64,000 nt of DNA from Roseococcus thiosulfatophilus (GTDB taxonomy: Bacteria > Pseudomonadota > Alphaproteobacteria > Acetobacterales > Acetobacteraceae). The stretch covers positions 353,282 to 417,281 of the forward strand of contig NZ_JAFFQY010000011.1 in NCBI RefSeq assembly GCF_017311575.1. The letters are read 5' to 3'. Shown piece by piece: positions 9,462-17,603 of this stretch. Under the pieces are notes generated by a model. The model made no database searches. It was given only the letters and a program-made list of their open reading frames with translations, and was not told where the DNA came from. How positions within the stretch are numbered: position 1 is the first letter of the stretch; each line of letters opens with the position of its first letter. Made by a program: the position numbers and the translations under genes.

Positions 9462-12338
9462 TCAGGTGCGACGCGCGCCGGCGAGGCGCAGGGCGGCCCG
9501 GCCCGCCTCGCCGCCCGGCAGGGGCGCCGCGCCGGCGCCGCGCTGCAGCCGCGCCTCGATCTGCGCGATACGCTCGGCGCCCGAGAGGCCGAGCCCCTCG
9601 CCGCCCGTCATCAGCAGGCCTTCCAGCAGGGCAAGCCGGCCCTCCGTGTCATTCTCCGCGGCCCATTGCAGCCCCACGAGGCGCAGCGGCGGCACCCCGC
9701 CCTCGGCCATGGAGAGGCGCAGCCGGACAAGGCCCCCCTCGCCCGCCTCCACGCGCTGCGGGAGAATGAGGGGCCCGCCCCCGTGTGGCAGCGGCAATTC
9801 GCCCTCCGCATGGCGCAGCACCCCGCCCGCGCCGGGCTGGACCGCGAGGTGCAGCAGCACGCGCAGCCCCTCGCCCGCCTCCACCCCCTCGGCGGCGAAG
9901 GCGATGACGGGCGCGAGCGAGATGGGCTGCACCCCCACCATGTCGGGCGAAAGGTCCCACCCCTCGGCCAGCATGGCGGCCCAGGCGGGATTCTCGGCGA
10001 GCGGGCCGAGCTGGATGCAGCGCCGGGGCGGCAGGCGCGCGGCACCCGGGGCCACCGCCGTCACCTCGCGCAATGCCACCCGGATGGGACGCGGGTCCGG
10101 GTGGCCGGGCGGCGGTTCCAGCGGGCCGTCCAGCACGAGGCCGATCTGGTGCGTGCCGGCGGGCAGGTCCAGCACCGCCGCCGCCTCCTGCCCCGGCATC
10201 AGGCCGAACCAGCGGGGCTGGGCGCCCTCGGCGAAGGCGCCCAGGCGGTTCATCTCGGCCCAGGGGCGCGCGGCCAGGCGCAGCAGCAGGGTGGCGGGCG
10301 CGTCCAGCGTCACCTCCAGGCAGCCATGGGCGCCGAGCAGGGGCGCGCCGCCCTCCTCGGGCGGTTCGAAGCCCGCGCCCAGCAGCATGCAGGCGGGGGC
10401 GCCTTGGCTCAGCACCCAGCGCTCGCCGGGGGCGAGGCGCGGCGGCGTGGGCGTCTCGCGCTGCGGGGGCGGGGCGGCGGTGAGTTCGGCCATGCCCGCC
10501 AGGAAATCGGCCGAGACCTCGGCCCAGCTGCGCGCGCGGAAGCCCTCGCGGATGCGCGCCTCGGCGGCGGCGAGTGCCGCGCGGTCGGTGACGAAATGGC
10601 GCACGCGTTCCGCGATGGCGCGCGGGCTGTAGGCGTCAATGGGTTCGGCGAAGCCCGCGCCGGCCTCGGGCGTGGCGCCCTCGGGGCTGGCCAGGCAGAG
10701 CTTGCCCAGCGCCAGCGATTCGCCCACCGGCAACCCCCAGCCCTCGGTGAAGGAGGGGAAGATGGAGAACAGGCAGCCGCGATACAGCGCGTCCAGCTCG
10801 GGGTCCGAGATGCCATGGACGATGCGGATGCGCCCATCGAGGTAGCGGGTGGATTCGAGCTGCGCCATCAGGTCGTCCACCCGCCAGCCGGGCCGCCCCA
10901 CGATGACCAGCGACGGCGGCTCGAACCCCTCGGCCAGCAGCAGGCGCCAGGCCTGGAACAGCGCCAGGTGGTTCTTCCGCGCCTCGATGGTCGAGACGGA
11001 GAGGATGTAGTCCTGCCCGCGCAGCCCCTCCAGCGCGGAGGGCCAGGCCTCGCCCGTCTCCGGCAGGGCCGCGTTCATGCGGTGCGCGAGCGGCACGGGC
11101 CGGATGGGAATGGCGGGCGCGCCCAGCTCCTGCAGGGCGCGCCGCAGCTCGCGCGCCGTGTATTCGCTGATGGTCAGCGCGAAGTCCCAGAGCTGGGCGC
11201 CCTCCGCCAGGCCCTGGCGGAAGGCCAGCACCGTGCCCTCGCTGGTGTATTCGGGGTGGGTCGCGGGGATCAGGTCATAGACCAGCACGCCGATGCGGAT
11301 GCCCGCCGCGCGCAGCCGCGCCAGCGCGGCCGGCGCCCCGGTCCAGAACCAGAAGGCACCCAGGATGACGAAGTGCCGCGCGGCCGTGAGGTCGGTGGGG
11401 CGGGCGCGGTCATGGGCCGCCTCCACCAGGGCGCGGGCGCGGTCGGGGTCGTGCCGCTCGGCCAGGCAATAGGTCAGGATGGCGCGAAGGTCCGCCACCT
11501 CCAGCGTCCAGAGCGGGCCCATGCGCTCGGCCAGCACCACGAAGCGCGCCTCGGCGGCCGCCACGGGGTCGGCCAGGATGCCCTCGGCGAGGCCGAGCTG
11601 CACGCGCTGGATGCCCGTCGCGCGGCCAGTCTGGCGCACGAGGCTGAGCAGGTCCGTGACATCGTAGAGGGTGGCGCCGGGGGCGGCCGCACCGGAGGAG
11701 GGCGGCGGCGCGCCGGTGGTGCGGCGGGCGAGCTGCCAGTGGCGCCGGTCGGGCTGGGCCGCCCAGCAGGCCAGCGCGGCCTCGCGCGCCAGCAGGTGCT
11801 CATGCGCAGCCAGCGCCGCCTCGGCCAGGGCACGGCGGGCCTCGCGGTCCTCGGGCGCGGCCTCGGCGGCGCGCTGGGCGGCGACGAGGGCCTCGCGCTC
11901 CACAACCCGCGCCACGGGGGCGGGGCGGAACAGGCCGCGTGGGGCGTCGGCCTCCGGCTCCGGGCGCAGCGCGCGCAGCTCCGTCGCCGCGTGGTTGACG
12001 GGGGCGAGGCGGGCCGAAAGGTCGTAGGCCTCGGTCGCCTCCACCAGCCGGCCTTGCAGCTTCAGCACATGGCCGAGGTGCAGGGGGGCGTCGTGGTCGT
12101 CGGGGCGCAGCCGCATGGCCTCGCGATAGGCGGCCTCGGCGCGGGCATGCTCGCCGCCCTCCTTCTCGGCATGGCCGAGCTGGACCCAGACGGGGGCATC
12201 CTGCGGCCTGTCCTGCAGGTAGCGGCGGTAGCGCTGCGCGGCCTGCGCCCAGCGCCCGGCGTCACGCGCCGCATCGGCCTCGCGCAGCGCCCGCAGGGCC
12301 GGGCGCAGGCGCCAACGCCGCAGTGCGCGGACGATCAC
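9462..12338 (-). CDS. TPR-fused GT4 glycosyltransferase with long C-terminal region
   Basis: About 958 residues if started at the GTG at 12338. Two to three TPR units come first (AAQRYRRYLQDRPQDAPVWVQLGHAEKEGG, then AEAAYREAMRLRPDD and LKLQGRLVEATEAYDL), followed by a GT4 domain with LYDVTDLLSLV, GIQRVQLGLAEG, LVYDLIPATHPEY, STIEARKNH and FTEGWGLPVGESLALG. The last roughly 300 residues resemble no family I recognise and look beta-rich. The frame is open back to 12494, but that part is atypical protein (AEDACAQCHATAARPS) and would start 5 bases from the T-run of the ilvE terminator. A GTG start at 12338 overlaps the TGA of a 20-codon leader as GTGA. The TPRs may dock the enzyme on a partner. 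The second glycosyltransferase follows after two bases. Confidence 0.87.
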   Translation of the reverse strand: MIVRALRRWRLRPALRALREADAARDAGRWAQAAQRYRRYLQDRPQDAPVWVQLGHAEKEGGEHARAEAAYREAMRLRPDDHDAPLHLGHVLKLQGRLVEATEAYDLSARLAPVNHAATELRALRPEPEADAPRGLFRPAPVARVVEREALVAAQRAAEAAPEDREARRALAEAALAAHEHLLAREAALACWAAQPDRRHWQLARRTTGAPPPSSGAAAPGATLYDVTDLLSLVRQTGRATGIQRVQLGLAEGILADPVAAAEARFVVLAERMGPLWTLEVADLRAILTYCLAERHDPDRARALVEAAHDRARPTDLTAARHFVILGAFWFWTGAPAALARLRAAGIRIGVLVYDLIPATHPEYTSEGTVLAFRQGLAEGAQLWDFALTISEYTARELRRALQELGAPAIPIRPVPLAHRMNAALPETGEAWPSALEGLRGQDYILSVSTIEARKNHLALFQAWRLLLAEGFEPPSLVIVGRPGWRVDDLMAQLESTRYLDGRIRIVHGISDPELDALYRGCLFSIFPSFTEGWGLPVGESLALGKLCLASPEGATPEAGAGFAEPIDAYSPRAIAERVRHFVTDRAALAAAEARIREGFRARSWAEVSADFLAGMAELTAAPPPQRETPTPPRLAPGERWVLSQGAPACMLLGAGFEPPEEGGAPLLGAHGCLEVTLDAPATLLLRLAARPWAEMNRLGAFAEGAQPRWFGLMPGQEAAAVLDLPAGTHQIGLVLDGPLEPPPGHPDPRPIRVALREVTAVAPGAARLPPRRCIQLGPLAENPAWAAMLAEGWDLSPDMVGVQPISLAPVIAFAAEGVEAGEGLRVLLHLAVQPGAGGVLRHAEGELPLPHGGGPLILPQRVEAGEGGLVRLRLSMAEGGVPPLRLVGLQWAAENDTEGRLALLEGLLMTGGEGLGLSGAERIAQIEARLQRGAGAAPLPGGEAGRAALRLAGARRT

Positions 12339-12397
12339 GCCGGCATCGCCCGCGAGGGACGGCCGGGCTGCGGTTGCGTGGCATTGGGCACAGGCAT
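12335..12397 (-). CDS. 20-codon leader ORF coupled to the TPR-glycosyltransferase
   Basis: On the minus strand a GGAGGT Shine-Dalgarno stands 10 bases before an ATG that opens 20 codons (MPVPNATQPQ, then PGRPSRAMPA) and ends in TGA. That TGA overlaps the in-frame GTG of the glycosyltransferase as GTGA. The layout is what translational coupling looks like: ribosomes loaded at the good site terminate on the weakly preceded GTG. It is out of frame with the glycosyltransferase. Whether the peptide itself matters is unknown. The alternative is that translation of the glycosyltransferase starts further upstream and this ORF is chance. Confidence 0.45.
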   Translation of the reverse strand: MPVPNATQPQPGRPSRAMPA

Positions 12398-12498
12398 CTT
12401 CCGCTTCACCTCCGGCTGACCCCTGCATTCCAGCGCGGGGCGCAGCCGTCAAGGCTTCGCGGGCGTTCCGCGCGCGGAGAGGCGAATCACGCACGCGG

Positions 12499-12534
12499 AA
12501 AAAGACTTGCGTGATCCGCGCGCGCGGATCACGC
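12499..12534 (-). terminator. Rho-independent terminator of ilvE (26-bp perfect palindrome)
   Basis: GCGTGATCCGCGC is followed directly by its exact reverse complement at 12509-12534. Read on the minus strand, downstream of the ilvE stop at 12546, the hairpin is followed within four bases by TTTTT (12503-12499). That is a textbook intrinsic terminator, and it separates ilvE from the glycosyltransferase operon that reads in the same direction. Confidence 0.88.
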
Positions 12535-12545
12535 CGGGCGCAACA

Positions 12546-13424
12546 TCACGCCCGGTTGTTCACCGTGGCCTCGTAGTCCTTCATCAGCGTCTCGGTGATG
12601 CTGCCCGGCGTGAAGTCCTGCGTGCCGATGCGGCGGATGGGCGTCACCTCGGCGGCCGTGCCGGCCAGGAAGGCCTCGGTGGCGCGGGGCAGTTCCTCGG
12701 GCTTGATGACGCGCTCCACCACCTTCATCTGCCGCTTGCGGGCGAGGCCCATGACGGTGCGCCGCGTGATGCCGTCCAGGAAGCAGGTGGGCGTCGGGGT
12801 GTGGATCTCGCCGTCGAAGACGAAGAAGGCGTTGGCGCCGGTGGCCTCCGCGATGTCGCCCTTCCAGTCGAGCATCATGGCGTCGTCCGCGCCCTCATCC
12901 ATGGCGGCGTGCTTGCTCATGGTGCCGATCATGTAGAGGCCGGTGGCCTTCGACGCGGTGGGCGCCGTCTCGGGGTGCGGGCGGCGCCACTTGGCCCAGG
13001 CCAGGTTCACGCCCTTCATGCGCTGCTCCACGCCGAAATAGGCGCCCCATTCCCAGACGGCGATGGCCATGTGGACCTTCGTGGCCTGCGCGGCCACGCC
13101 CATCTCCTCCGCGCCGCGCCAGGCGATGGGGCGCACATAGGCGTTGGTGAGGCCGTTCTTCGCCACCGTCTCCTGGCAGGCCGCGTCAATCTGCTCCACG
13201 CTCCAGGGAATCTCGAAGCCCAGGATGCGGCCGGAGTTGATGAGGCGTTCGCTGTGCTCGCGCAGCTTGAAGATCTGCCCGCCATAGGCGCGCTCGCCCT
13301 CGAAGACGGCGGAGGCGTAGTGCAGCCCGTGCGTCAGGACGTGCAGCTTGGCGTCCCGCCAGGGGCGGAACTCGCCATTCCACCAGATGAAGCCGTCACG
13401 GTCGTCATAGGGAACCAGGGCCAC
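12546..13424 (-). CDS. ilvE: Branched-chain amino acid aminotransferase
   Basis: 292 residues, class IV PLP aminotransferase fold. It interconverts leucine, isoleucine and valine with their 2-oxo acids using glutamate/2-oxoglutarate, the last step of branched-chain amino acid synthesis, in the cytoplasm. The Schiff-base lysine is Lys159 in PTASKATGLYMIG; Glu193 in GDIAEATGANAFFV is the conserved PLP-contacting glutamate, and FEGERAYGG and TPTPTCFLDGITR are family landmarks. The start is a GTG with GGAG about 9 bases upstream. It is divergent from the MarR/OmpR regulators at 13594, an arrangement common in alphaproteobacteria, and ends in a strong terminator. Confidence 0.96.
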   Translation of the reverse strand: MALVPYDDRDGFIWWNGEFRPWRDAKLHVLTHGLHYASAVFEGERAYGGQIFKLREHSERLINSGRILGFEIPWSVEQIDAACQETVAKNGLTNAYVRPIAWRGAEEMGVAAQATKVHMAIAVWEWGAYFGVEQRMKGVNLAWAKWRRPHPETAPTASKATGLYMIGTMSKHAAMDEGADDAMMLDWKGDIAEATGANAFFVFDGEIHTPTPTCFLDGITRRTVMGLARKRQMKVVERVIKPEELPRATEAFLAGTAAEVTPIRRIGTQDFTPGSITETLMKDYEATVNNRA

Positions 13425-13471
13425 GGGCGTTTCTCCACGCTTGTTGGCACATTGCGCTTGCGCCGTGGTGG

Positions 13472-13550
13472 ATGTTCGGAAAGGAATGCCCGGACACCTT
13501 GCGGCGCAGCATCATTGCGTGATGCCCCTTGCTTCTAGAATGTCCGGAAA
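13472..13550. promoter_or_regulatory. ilvE/MarR divergent control region with operator-like repeats
   Basis: The 169-base gap between ilvE and the MarR gene holds an inverted repeat GCATCA-TTGCG-TGATGC at 13509-13525, the half-site spacing typical of dimeric winged-helix regulators. It is flanked by three similar direct motifs: ATGTTCGGAAA (13472-13482), ATGCCCGGA (13486-13494) and ATGTCCGGAAA (13540-13550). These are plausible operators for the MarR protein or the response regulator; binding is inferred only. Confidence 0.4.
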
Positions 13551-13593
13551 AAATGTGTCAATGAACCTGACCGAAAAGAGGAGCATGGCAGCC

Positions 13594-14181
13594 ATGCCGG
13601 ACCGCCCCCCCAGCCTGCACCAGGACGTGATGCGCCCGGACAGCGCGCCGGCGCGCAGCCTGCTGTTCCTGCGCGAGGAGGAGCTCCGTCTTGCCCAGGA
13701 CCTGCTCTATTTCGGCTATCGCGATTTCACGGCCGGGGCGGACCGCATCCTGGCGCAGCTCGACATGGGGCGGGCGCACCACCGCGTGCTGCACTTCGTG
13801 GGCCGCGCGCCGGGGATGAAGGTGGGCGAGCTGCTGGCGATCCTCTCCATCACCAAGCAATCCCTCGGCCGCGTGCTGCAGCCCCTCATTGACCAGGGCT
13901 ATGTCCACCAGGCGCCCGGCCTGAAGGACAAGCGCCAGCGCCTGCTGCGCCTGACGCCGCAGGGCGAGGCGCTGGAACGCCGCCTCTTCGACGCCCAGCG
14001 CGAATGGGTGCTGCGCGCCTATCGCGAGGCCGGGCCCGAGGCGGTGGAGGGCTTCCGCCGCGTCATGCGCGGGCTGATGGGCCCCGAGGCCCGCACGCAG
14101 TTCGAGGCGCTGGAACGCGCGGCGGCCCCGGGCCGCACCACCCCGGCCTTCGCGCCCATGCCCGCCCGCCGGAGCGCCTGA
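13594..14181 (+). CDS. petP: MarR family transcriptional regulator (PetP-type)
   Basis: About 195 residues with a winged-helix MarR core: LAILSITKQSLGRVLQPLIDQGYVHQAPG is helix-turn-helix and LKDKRQRLLRLTPQGEALE the wing and following helix. MarR dimers bind palindromic operators and usually repress their own promoter. The ATG at 13594 is placed well behind AGAGGAG (about 9 bases); the ATG at 13585 sits too close to it, and the frame is open further up to 13441. It precedes an OmpR-type response regulator by four bases, the petP-petR arrangement known from Rhodobacter capsulatus, where it was linked to cytochrome bc1/c2 expression. Whether it controls those genes here is inference. Confidence 0.85.
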   Translation: MPDRPPSLHQDVMRPDSAPARSLLFLREEELRLAQDLLYFGYRDFTAGADRILAQLDMGRAHHRVLHFVGRAPGMKVGELLAILSITKQSLGRVLQPLIDQGYVHQAPGLKDKRQRLLRLTPQGEALERRLFDAQREWVLRAYREAGPEAVEGFRRVMRGLMGPEARTQFEALERAAAPGRTTPAFAPMPARRSA

Positions 14182-14185
14182 CGCC

Positions 14186-14887
14186 ATGGCCGAGCCCGCC
14201 GCCGACATCCTGGTCGTGGACGATGACGCCAGGCTGCGCGCCCTGCTGCAACGCTTCCTGGCCGAGCAGGGCCACCGCGTGGCGGGTGCGGCCGATGCCG
14301 CCGCCGCGCGCGCCGCGCTCGCCAGCATGGAGTTCGACCTGCTGGTGGTGGACGTGATGATGCCGGGGGAGACGGGCCTCGAATTCGTCGAAGCCCTGCG
14401 CCGCGAGGGGCGCGACACGCCGGTGCTGATGCTGACCGCCCGCGGCGACCCCGATGACCGCGTGGCGGGCTTCGAGCACGGCGCCGACGACTACCTGGCC
14501 AAGCCCTTCGACCCGCGCGAACTCGCTTTGCGAATCCGCACCATCCTGCGCCGCGCCCAGCCCGCCGCCCCGGCCGCCGCACCGCTCGGCCTCGTGCAGC
14601 TCGGCGAGCGCTGGTTCGACGCGGAGCGCGCGGAACTCCGCACCCCCGAGGGCGTGCTGCGCCTGACGGGCGGCGAGACGGCGCTGCTGACGGCCCTGGC
14701 CCGCCGCGCCGGCGAGGTGCTCTCGCGCGAGGACATCGCGGCCGCGCTCGGCACCCCCGATGCCGGCGAACGCAGCGTGGACGTGCAGGTGACGCGCCTG
14801 CGCCGCAAGATCGAGGCCGACCCGCGCGAGCCGCGCTTCCTGCACACCATCCGCCACCGCGGCTACGTCCTGCGGCCCGGGCCGTGA
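14186..14887 (+). CDS. petR: OmpR-family response regulator (PetR-type)
   Basis: 233 residues: receiver domain then an OmpR/PhoB winged helix. Acidic pocket VVDDD, phosphoacceptor Asp56 in LLVVDVMMPG, Thr84 and Lys106 (YLAKPF) are all present, so phosphorylation is expected. The C-terminal DNA-binding domain runs from about GERWFDAERAELR to IRHRGYVLRPGP. It sits between the MarR gene and a sensor kinase, overlapping the kinase start by four bases (GTGA), so kinase and regulator almost certainly form one phosphorelay. Target genes are not evident from this window. Confidence 0.93.
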   Translation: MAEPAADILVVDDDARLRALLQRFLAEQGHRVAGAADAAAARAALASMEFDLLVVDVMMPGETGLEFVEALRREGRDTPVLMLTARGDPDDRVAGFEHGADDYLAKPFDPRELALRIRTILRRAQPAAPAAAPLGLVQLGERWFDAERAELRTPEGVLRLTGGETALLTALARRAGEVLSREDIAAALGTPDAGERSVDVQVTRLRRKIEADPREPRFLHTIRHRGYVLRPGP

Positions 14888-16275
14888 GCACCAGCCGGCC
14901 CGCGCGCGCCACTTGGCTCGCCACGCTGCTGCGGCCGGACAAGTCGCTGGCCAGGCGGCTCTCGGCGGTGCTGCCGCGGGGCCTGCTCGCGCGCGTGCTG
15001 CTGATCCTGCTGCTGCCGTTGGTGGTGCTGCAGGGGGTGGCCTTGCAGCTCTTCTACGGCGGGCACCTGGACGTGATCTCGCGCCGCCTCACCTCGGGGC
15101 TCGCGGGCGATGTGGGCTTCGTCGCGGTGATGGTGGAGGCGGCCTCGCCCGAGACGCGGCCCTTCGTGATGCGCGAGGCGCAGTGGCGGCTGGGCCTCGC
15201 CCTCAGCTTCGAGCCGGACGCGGCCCTCGGCCCCATCCCCCACCGCCCCGCCTGGATGCGCCTGCTGCCGCTGGAGGGCGATTTGCGCCGCGCGCTGAGC
15301 GAACGCCTGGCCCTGCCCTTCGACGTGGACTGGCACAGCGACCCCAACGTCATCATCATCCGCGCGCAGCTGGACGACGGGGTGCTGAACGTCGAGGCCT
15401 CGCGCCGGCGGCTGATCACCACCACGCTCTATGTGTTCGTCATCTGGCTGGTGGGCTCGGCCGTGCTGCTGGCGGTGGTGGCGGTGCTGTTCATGAAGAA
15501 CCAGGTGCGCGCCATCCGCAGGCTGGCCGAGGCCTCGGAGACCTTCGGCCTCGGCCGCGACAACGGCCCCATCAAGCCCGAGGGGGCGCGCGAGGTGCGC
15601 CAGGCGGCGGTGGCCTTCAACGCCATGCGCGAACGCATCCTGCGCTTCGTGAACCAGCGCACCGAGATGCTGGCCGGCATCAGCCATGACCTGCGCACGC
15701 CACTCACGCGCATGCGCCTGGAACTCACCATGCTGCCCCGCACGCCCGAGACCGAGGCGGACATCGCGGCCCTGACGCAGGATGTCGAGGAGATGGAGCG
15801 GATGGTGGAGGCCTACCTGGCCTTCGCCCGCGGCGAGGGCACGGAGGCGGCGCGGCCGGCGGACCTCGTCGCCATCGTGAGCGAGGCCGCGGCCAAGGCG
15901 CGGCGCAGCGGGGCCACGGTGGAGCTGGAACTGCCGGAGACCCTGCCGCTCCGGCTGCGAAGCGACGCCATGGCCCGCGCGCTCGGCAACCTGCTGGACA
16001 ATGCGCGCCGCCACGCGCGGCGCATCGCGGTGACGGTGCGCCCGCCCGTCGGCGCCGAGGGCGGCTGGGCGGAGGTGCTGGTGGATGATGACGGCCCGGG
16101 CATCCCGGCGGCCCAGCGCGCCGAGGCCTTCAAGCCCTTCATGAGCGGTTCGGCCAGCGGAACGGGGCTCGGGCTCGCCATCGCGCGCGACGTGGTGCGC
16201 GCCCATGGCGGCGAGATCGCGCTGGAGGAGAGCCCGATGGGGGGGTTGCGGGCGCGGATGCGGCTGCCGGTTTAG
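14884..16275 (+). CDS. Membrane sensor histidine kinase (EnvZ-like)
   Basis: 463 residues. One transmembrane helix at about 36-58, a periplasmic sensing stretch to about 180, a second helix at about 181-204, HAMP, then HisKA with the phosphorylated His268 in GISHDLRTPLTRMRLEL and an HATPase_c domain (N-box NLLDNARRHA, G1 DDDGPGIP, G2 GTGLGLAIARD). It autophosphorylates on ATP and passes phosphate to the regulator whose stop it overlaps. The start is GTG in a GTGA overlap. The gene ends just before a palindrome shared with the serS stop. Confidence 0.94.
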   Translation: MSTSRPARATWLATLLRPDKSLARRLSAVLPRGLLARVLLILLLPLVVLQGVALQLFYGGHLDVISRRLTSGLAGDVGFVAVMVEAASPETRPFVMREAQWRLGLALSFEPDAALGPIPHRPAWMRLLPLEGDLRRALSERLALPFDVDWHSDPNVIIIRAQLDDGVLNVEASRRRLITTTLYVFVIWLVGSAVLLAVVAVLFMKNQVRAIRRLAEASETFGLGRDNGPIKPEGAREVRQAAVAFNAMRERILRFVNQRTEMLAGISHDLRTPLTRMRLELTMLPRTPETEADIAALTQDVEEMERMVEAYLAFARGEGTEAARPADLVAIVSEAAAKARRSGATVELELPETLPLRLRSDAMARALGNLLDNARRHARRIAVTVRPPVGAEGGWAEVLVDDDGPGIPAAQRAEAFKPFMSGSASGTGLGLAIARDVVRAHGGEIALEESPMGGLRARMRLPV

Positions 16276-16288
16276 GAATTTTGCGCGG

Positions 16289-16327
16289 CTGATTCACGCC
16301 TTCGGTGATCCCACCGAAGCCGATCAG
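16289..16327. repeat. 39-bp bulged palindrome, copy 2 of the GATCG/CGTGAATC family
   Basis: Read on the minus strand it is CTGAT, CGGCTTCGGTG, loop GGAT, CACCGAAGGCG, unpaired TGA, ATCAG. The innermost 8 pairs include a T:A pair where copy 1 has a G:T wobble, a co-varying position. It sits between the convergent kinase gene (stop 16275) and serS, and the serS TGA at 16326-16324 lies inside the outer CTGAT arm. A bidirectional end-of-gene hairpin is the simplest reading. Confidence 0.72.
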
Positions 16328-17583
16328 ACGCTGCCGATCTTCTCCACACCCATCCACGGCCGCAGCACCTCCGGCACGCGGATGGAGCCATCCGGCTGCT
16401 GGTGCGTCTCCATCACCGCGATCAGCGCGCGGCCCACGGCCACGCCGCTGCCGTTCAGCGTGTGGACGAACAGGTTGTCCTTGCCGCGCTTGAAGCGCGC
16501 CTTCATGCGCCGCGCCTGGAAGTCCCGGCAGTTGGAGCAGGAGGAAATTTCCCGCCAGGCGCGCTGCCCGGGCAGCCAGACTTCGAGGTCATAGGTGCGG
16601 GCGGCACCAAAGCCCGTATCCCCGGCGCAAAGGATGATGCGCCGCCAGGTCAGGCCGAGTTCGGTCAGGATGGCCTCGGCGCAGCGCGTCATGCGCTCAT
16701 GCTCTTCGGCGCTGTCCTCGGGGCGGGTGATGGAGACCATCTCCACCTTGGGGAATTGGTGCTGGCGCAGCATGCCGCGCGTGTCGCGCCCCGCGCTGCC
16801 GGCCTCGCTGCGGAAGCAGGGGGTGAGGGCGGTGTAGCGCAGCGGTTGTTCGGGTTCGGGGATGATCTGCTCGGCGACGAGGTTGGTCAGCGGCACTTCC
16901 GCCGTCGGGATCAGGTAGTGGTCGCCGGCGCGGAACAGGTCTTCCTCGAACTTGGGCAATTGCCCCGTGCCGTAGAGGGCCGGCGCCTGCACCAGCAGGG
17001 GCGGGTTCACCTCGGTGTAGCCGTGCCGGTCCACATGCACGCCCAGCATCCATTGGCCGAGCGCGCGCTCGAGCCGCGCCAGCGCGCCCTTCAGCACCAC
17101 GAAGCGGCTGCCGGAGAGGCGGGCGGCGGTGGCGAAGTCCATCAGGCCCAGCGCCTCGCCCAGCTCGAAATGCTGCTTCGCATCCGGGATTTCGGCGGGT
17201 TCGCCGTGCTGGTGCAGCACGACATTGGCGCTCTCGTCGGCGCCCTCGGGCACCTCGGGGTCCAGCGTGTTGGGCAGGCGCGAGAGCGCGTCGTCCAGCT
17301 CGGCCTGGCGCGCCACGGGGTCGGCGGCGGCGGCCTCGGCCAGCGCGGCCGCCACCTCGGCCTTCAGCCGCTCGGCCTCCGCGGTGTCGCCGCGCTTCAT
17401 GGCGGCGCCGATCTCGCGCGAGAGGGCGTTGCGGCGGGCCTGGGCGCCCTCGCCCAGCCCGATGGCCGCGCGCCGCGCCTCGTCCAGCGCGAGAAGGGCG
17501 GCCGATTGCGGCGGCAGGCCCCGCCGCGCCAGGGCCGCGTCAAAGCCCGCCGGATCCGTCCGGACCGTCTTGATGTCATGCAT
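16324..17583 (-). CDS. serS: Seryl-tRNA synthetase
   Basis: 419 residues, normal for bacterial SerRS. It charges tRNA-Ser (and tRNA-Sec where present) with serine. The N-terminal long coiled-coil arm (about 1-110) precedes the class II catalytic core: motif 2 in [24 protein letters not shown] and motif 3 in [29 protein letters not shown]. It follows tatC in the same direction with a 20-base gap, the standard alphaproteobacterial tatBC-serS run. Its stop codon is part of the palindrome at 16289-16327. Confidence 0.97.
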   Translation of the reverse strand: MHDIKTVRTDPAGFDAALARRGLPPQSAALLALDEARRAAIGLGEGAQARRNALSREIGAAMKRGDTAEAERLKAEVAAALAEAAAADPVARQAELDDALSRLPNTLDPEVPEGADESANVVLHQHGEPAEIPDAKQHFELGEALGLMDFATAARLSGSRFVVLKGALARLERALGQWMLGVHVDRHGYTEVNPPLLVQAPALYGTGQLPKFEEDLFRAGDHYLIPTAEVPLTNLVAEQIIPEPEQPLRYTALTPCFRSEAGSAGRDTRGMLRQHQFPKVEMVSITRPEDSAEEHERMTRCAEAILTELGLTWRRIILCAGDTGFGAARTYDLEVWLPGQRAWREISSCSNCRDFQARRMKARFKRGKDNLFVHTLNGSGVAVGRALIAVMETHQQPDGSIRVPEVLRPWMGVEKIGSV

Positions 17584-17603
17584 GGGTCAGGCGTTCCGGA
17601 AAA

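Noticed and set aside
6832..10632. 1266-codon plus-strand frame opposite the glycosyltransferases
   Set aside because: Same artefact; composition is non-protein-like and the minus strand holds clear GT4 motifs.
12339..12494. N-terminal extension of the TPR-glycosyltransferase back to 12494
   Set aside because: It would begin 5 bases from the T-run of the ilvE terminator and the residues lack the character of the rest of the protein; the GTG at 12338 fits the fold start and the leader overlap better.
13441..13593. Longer start for the MarR regulator
   Set aside because: The extra residues cover the operator-like repeats, have no homology-like features, and the ATG at 13594 has a well-spaced Shine-Dalgarno.
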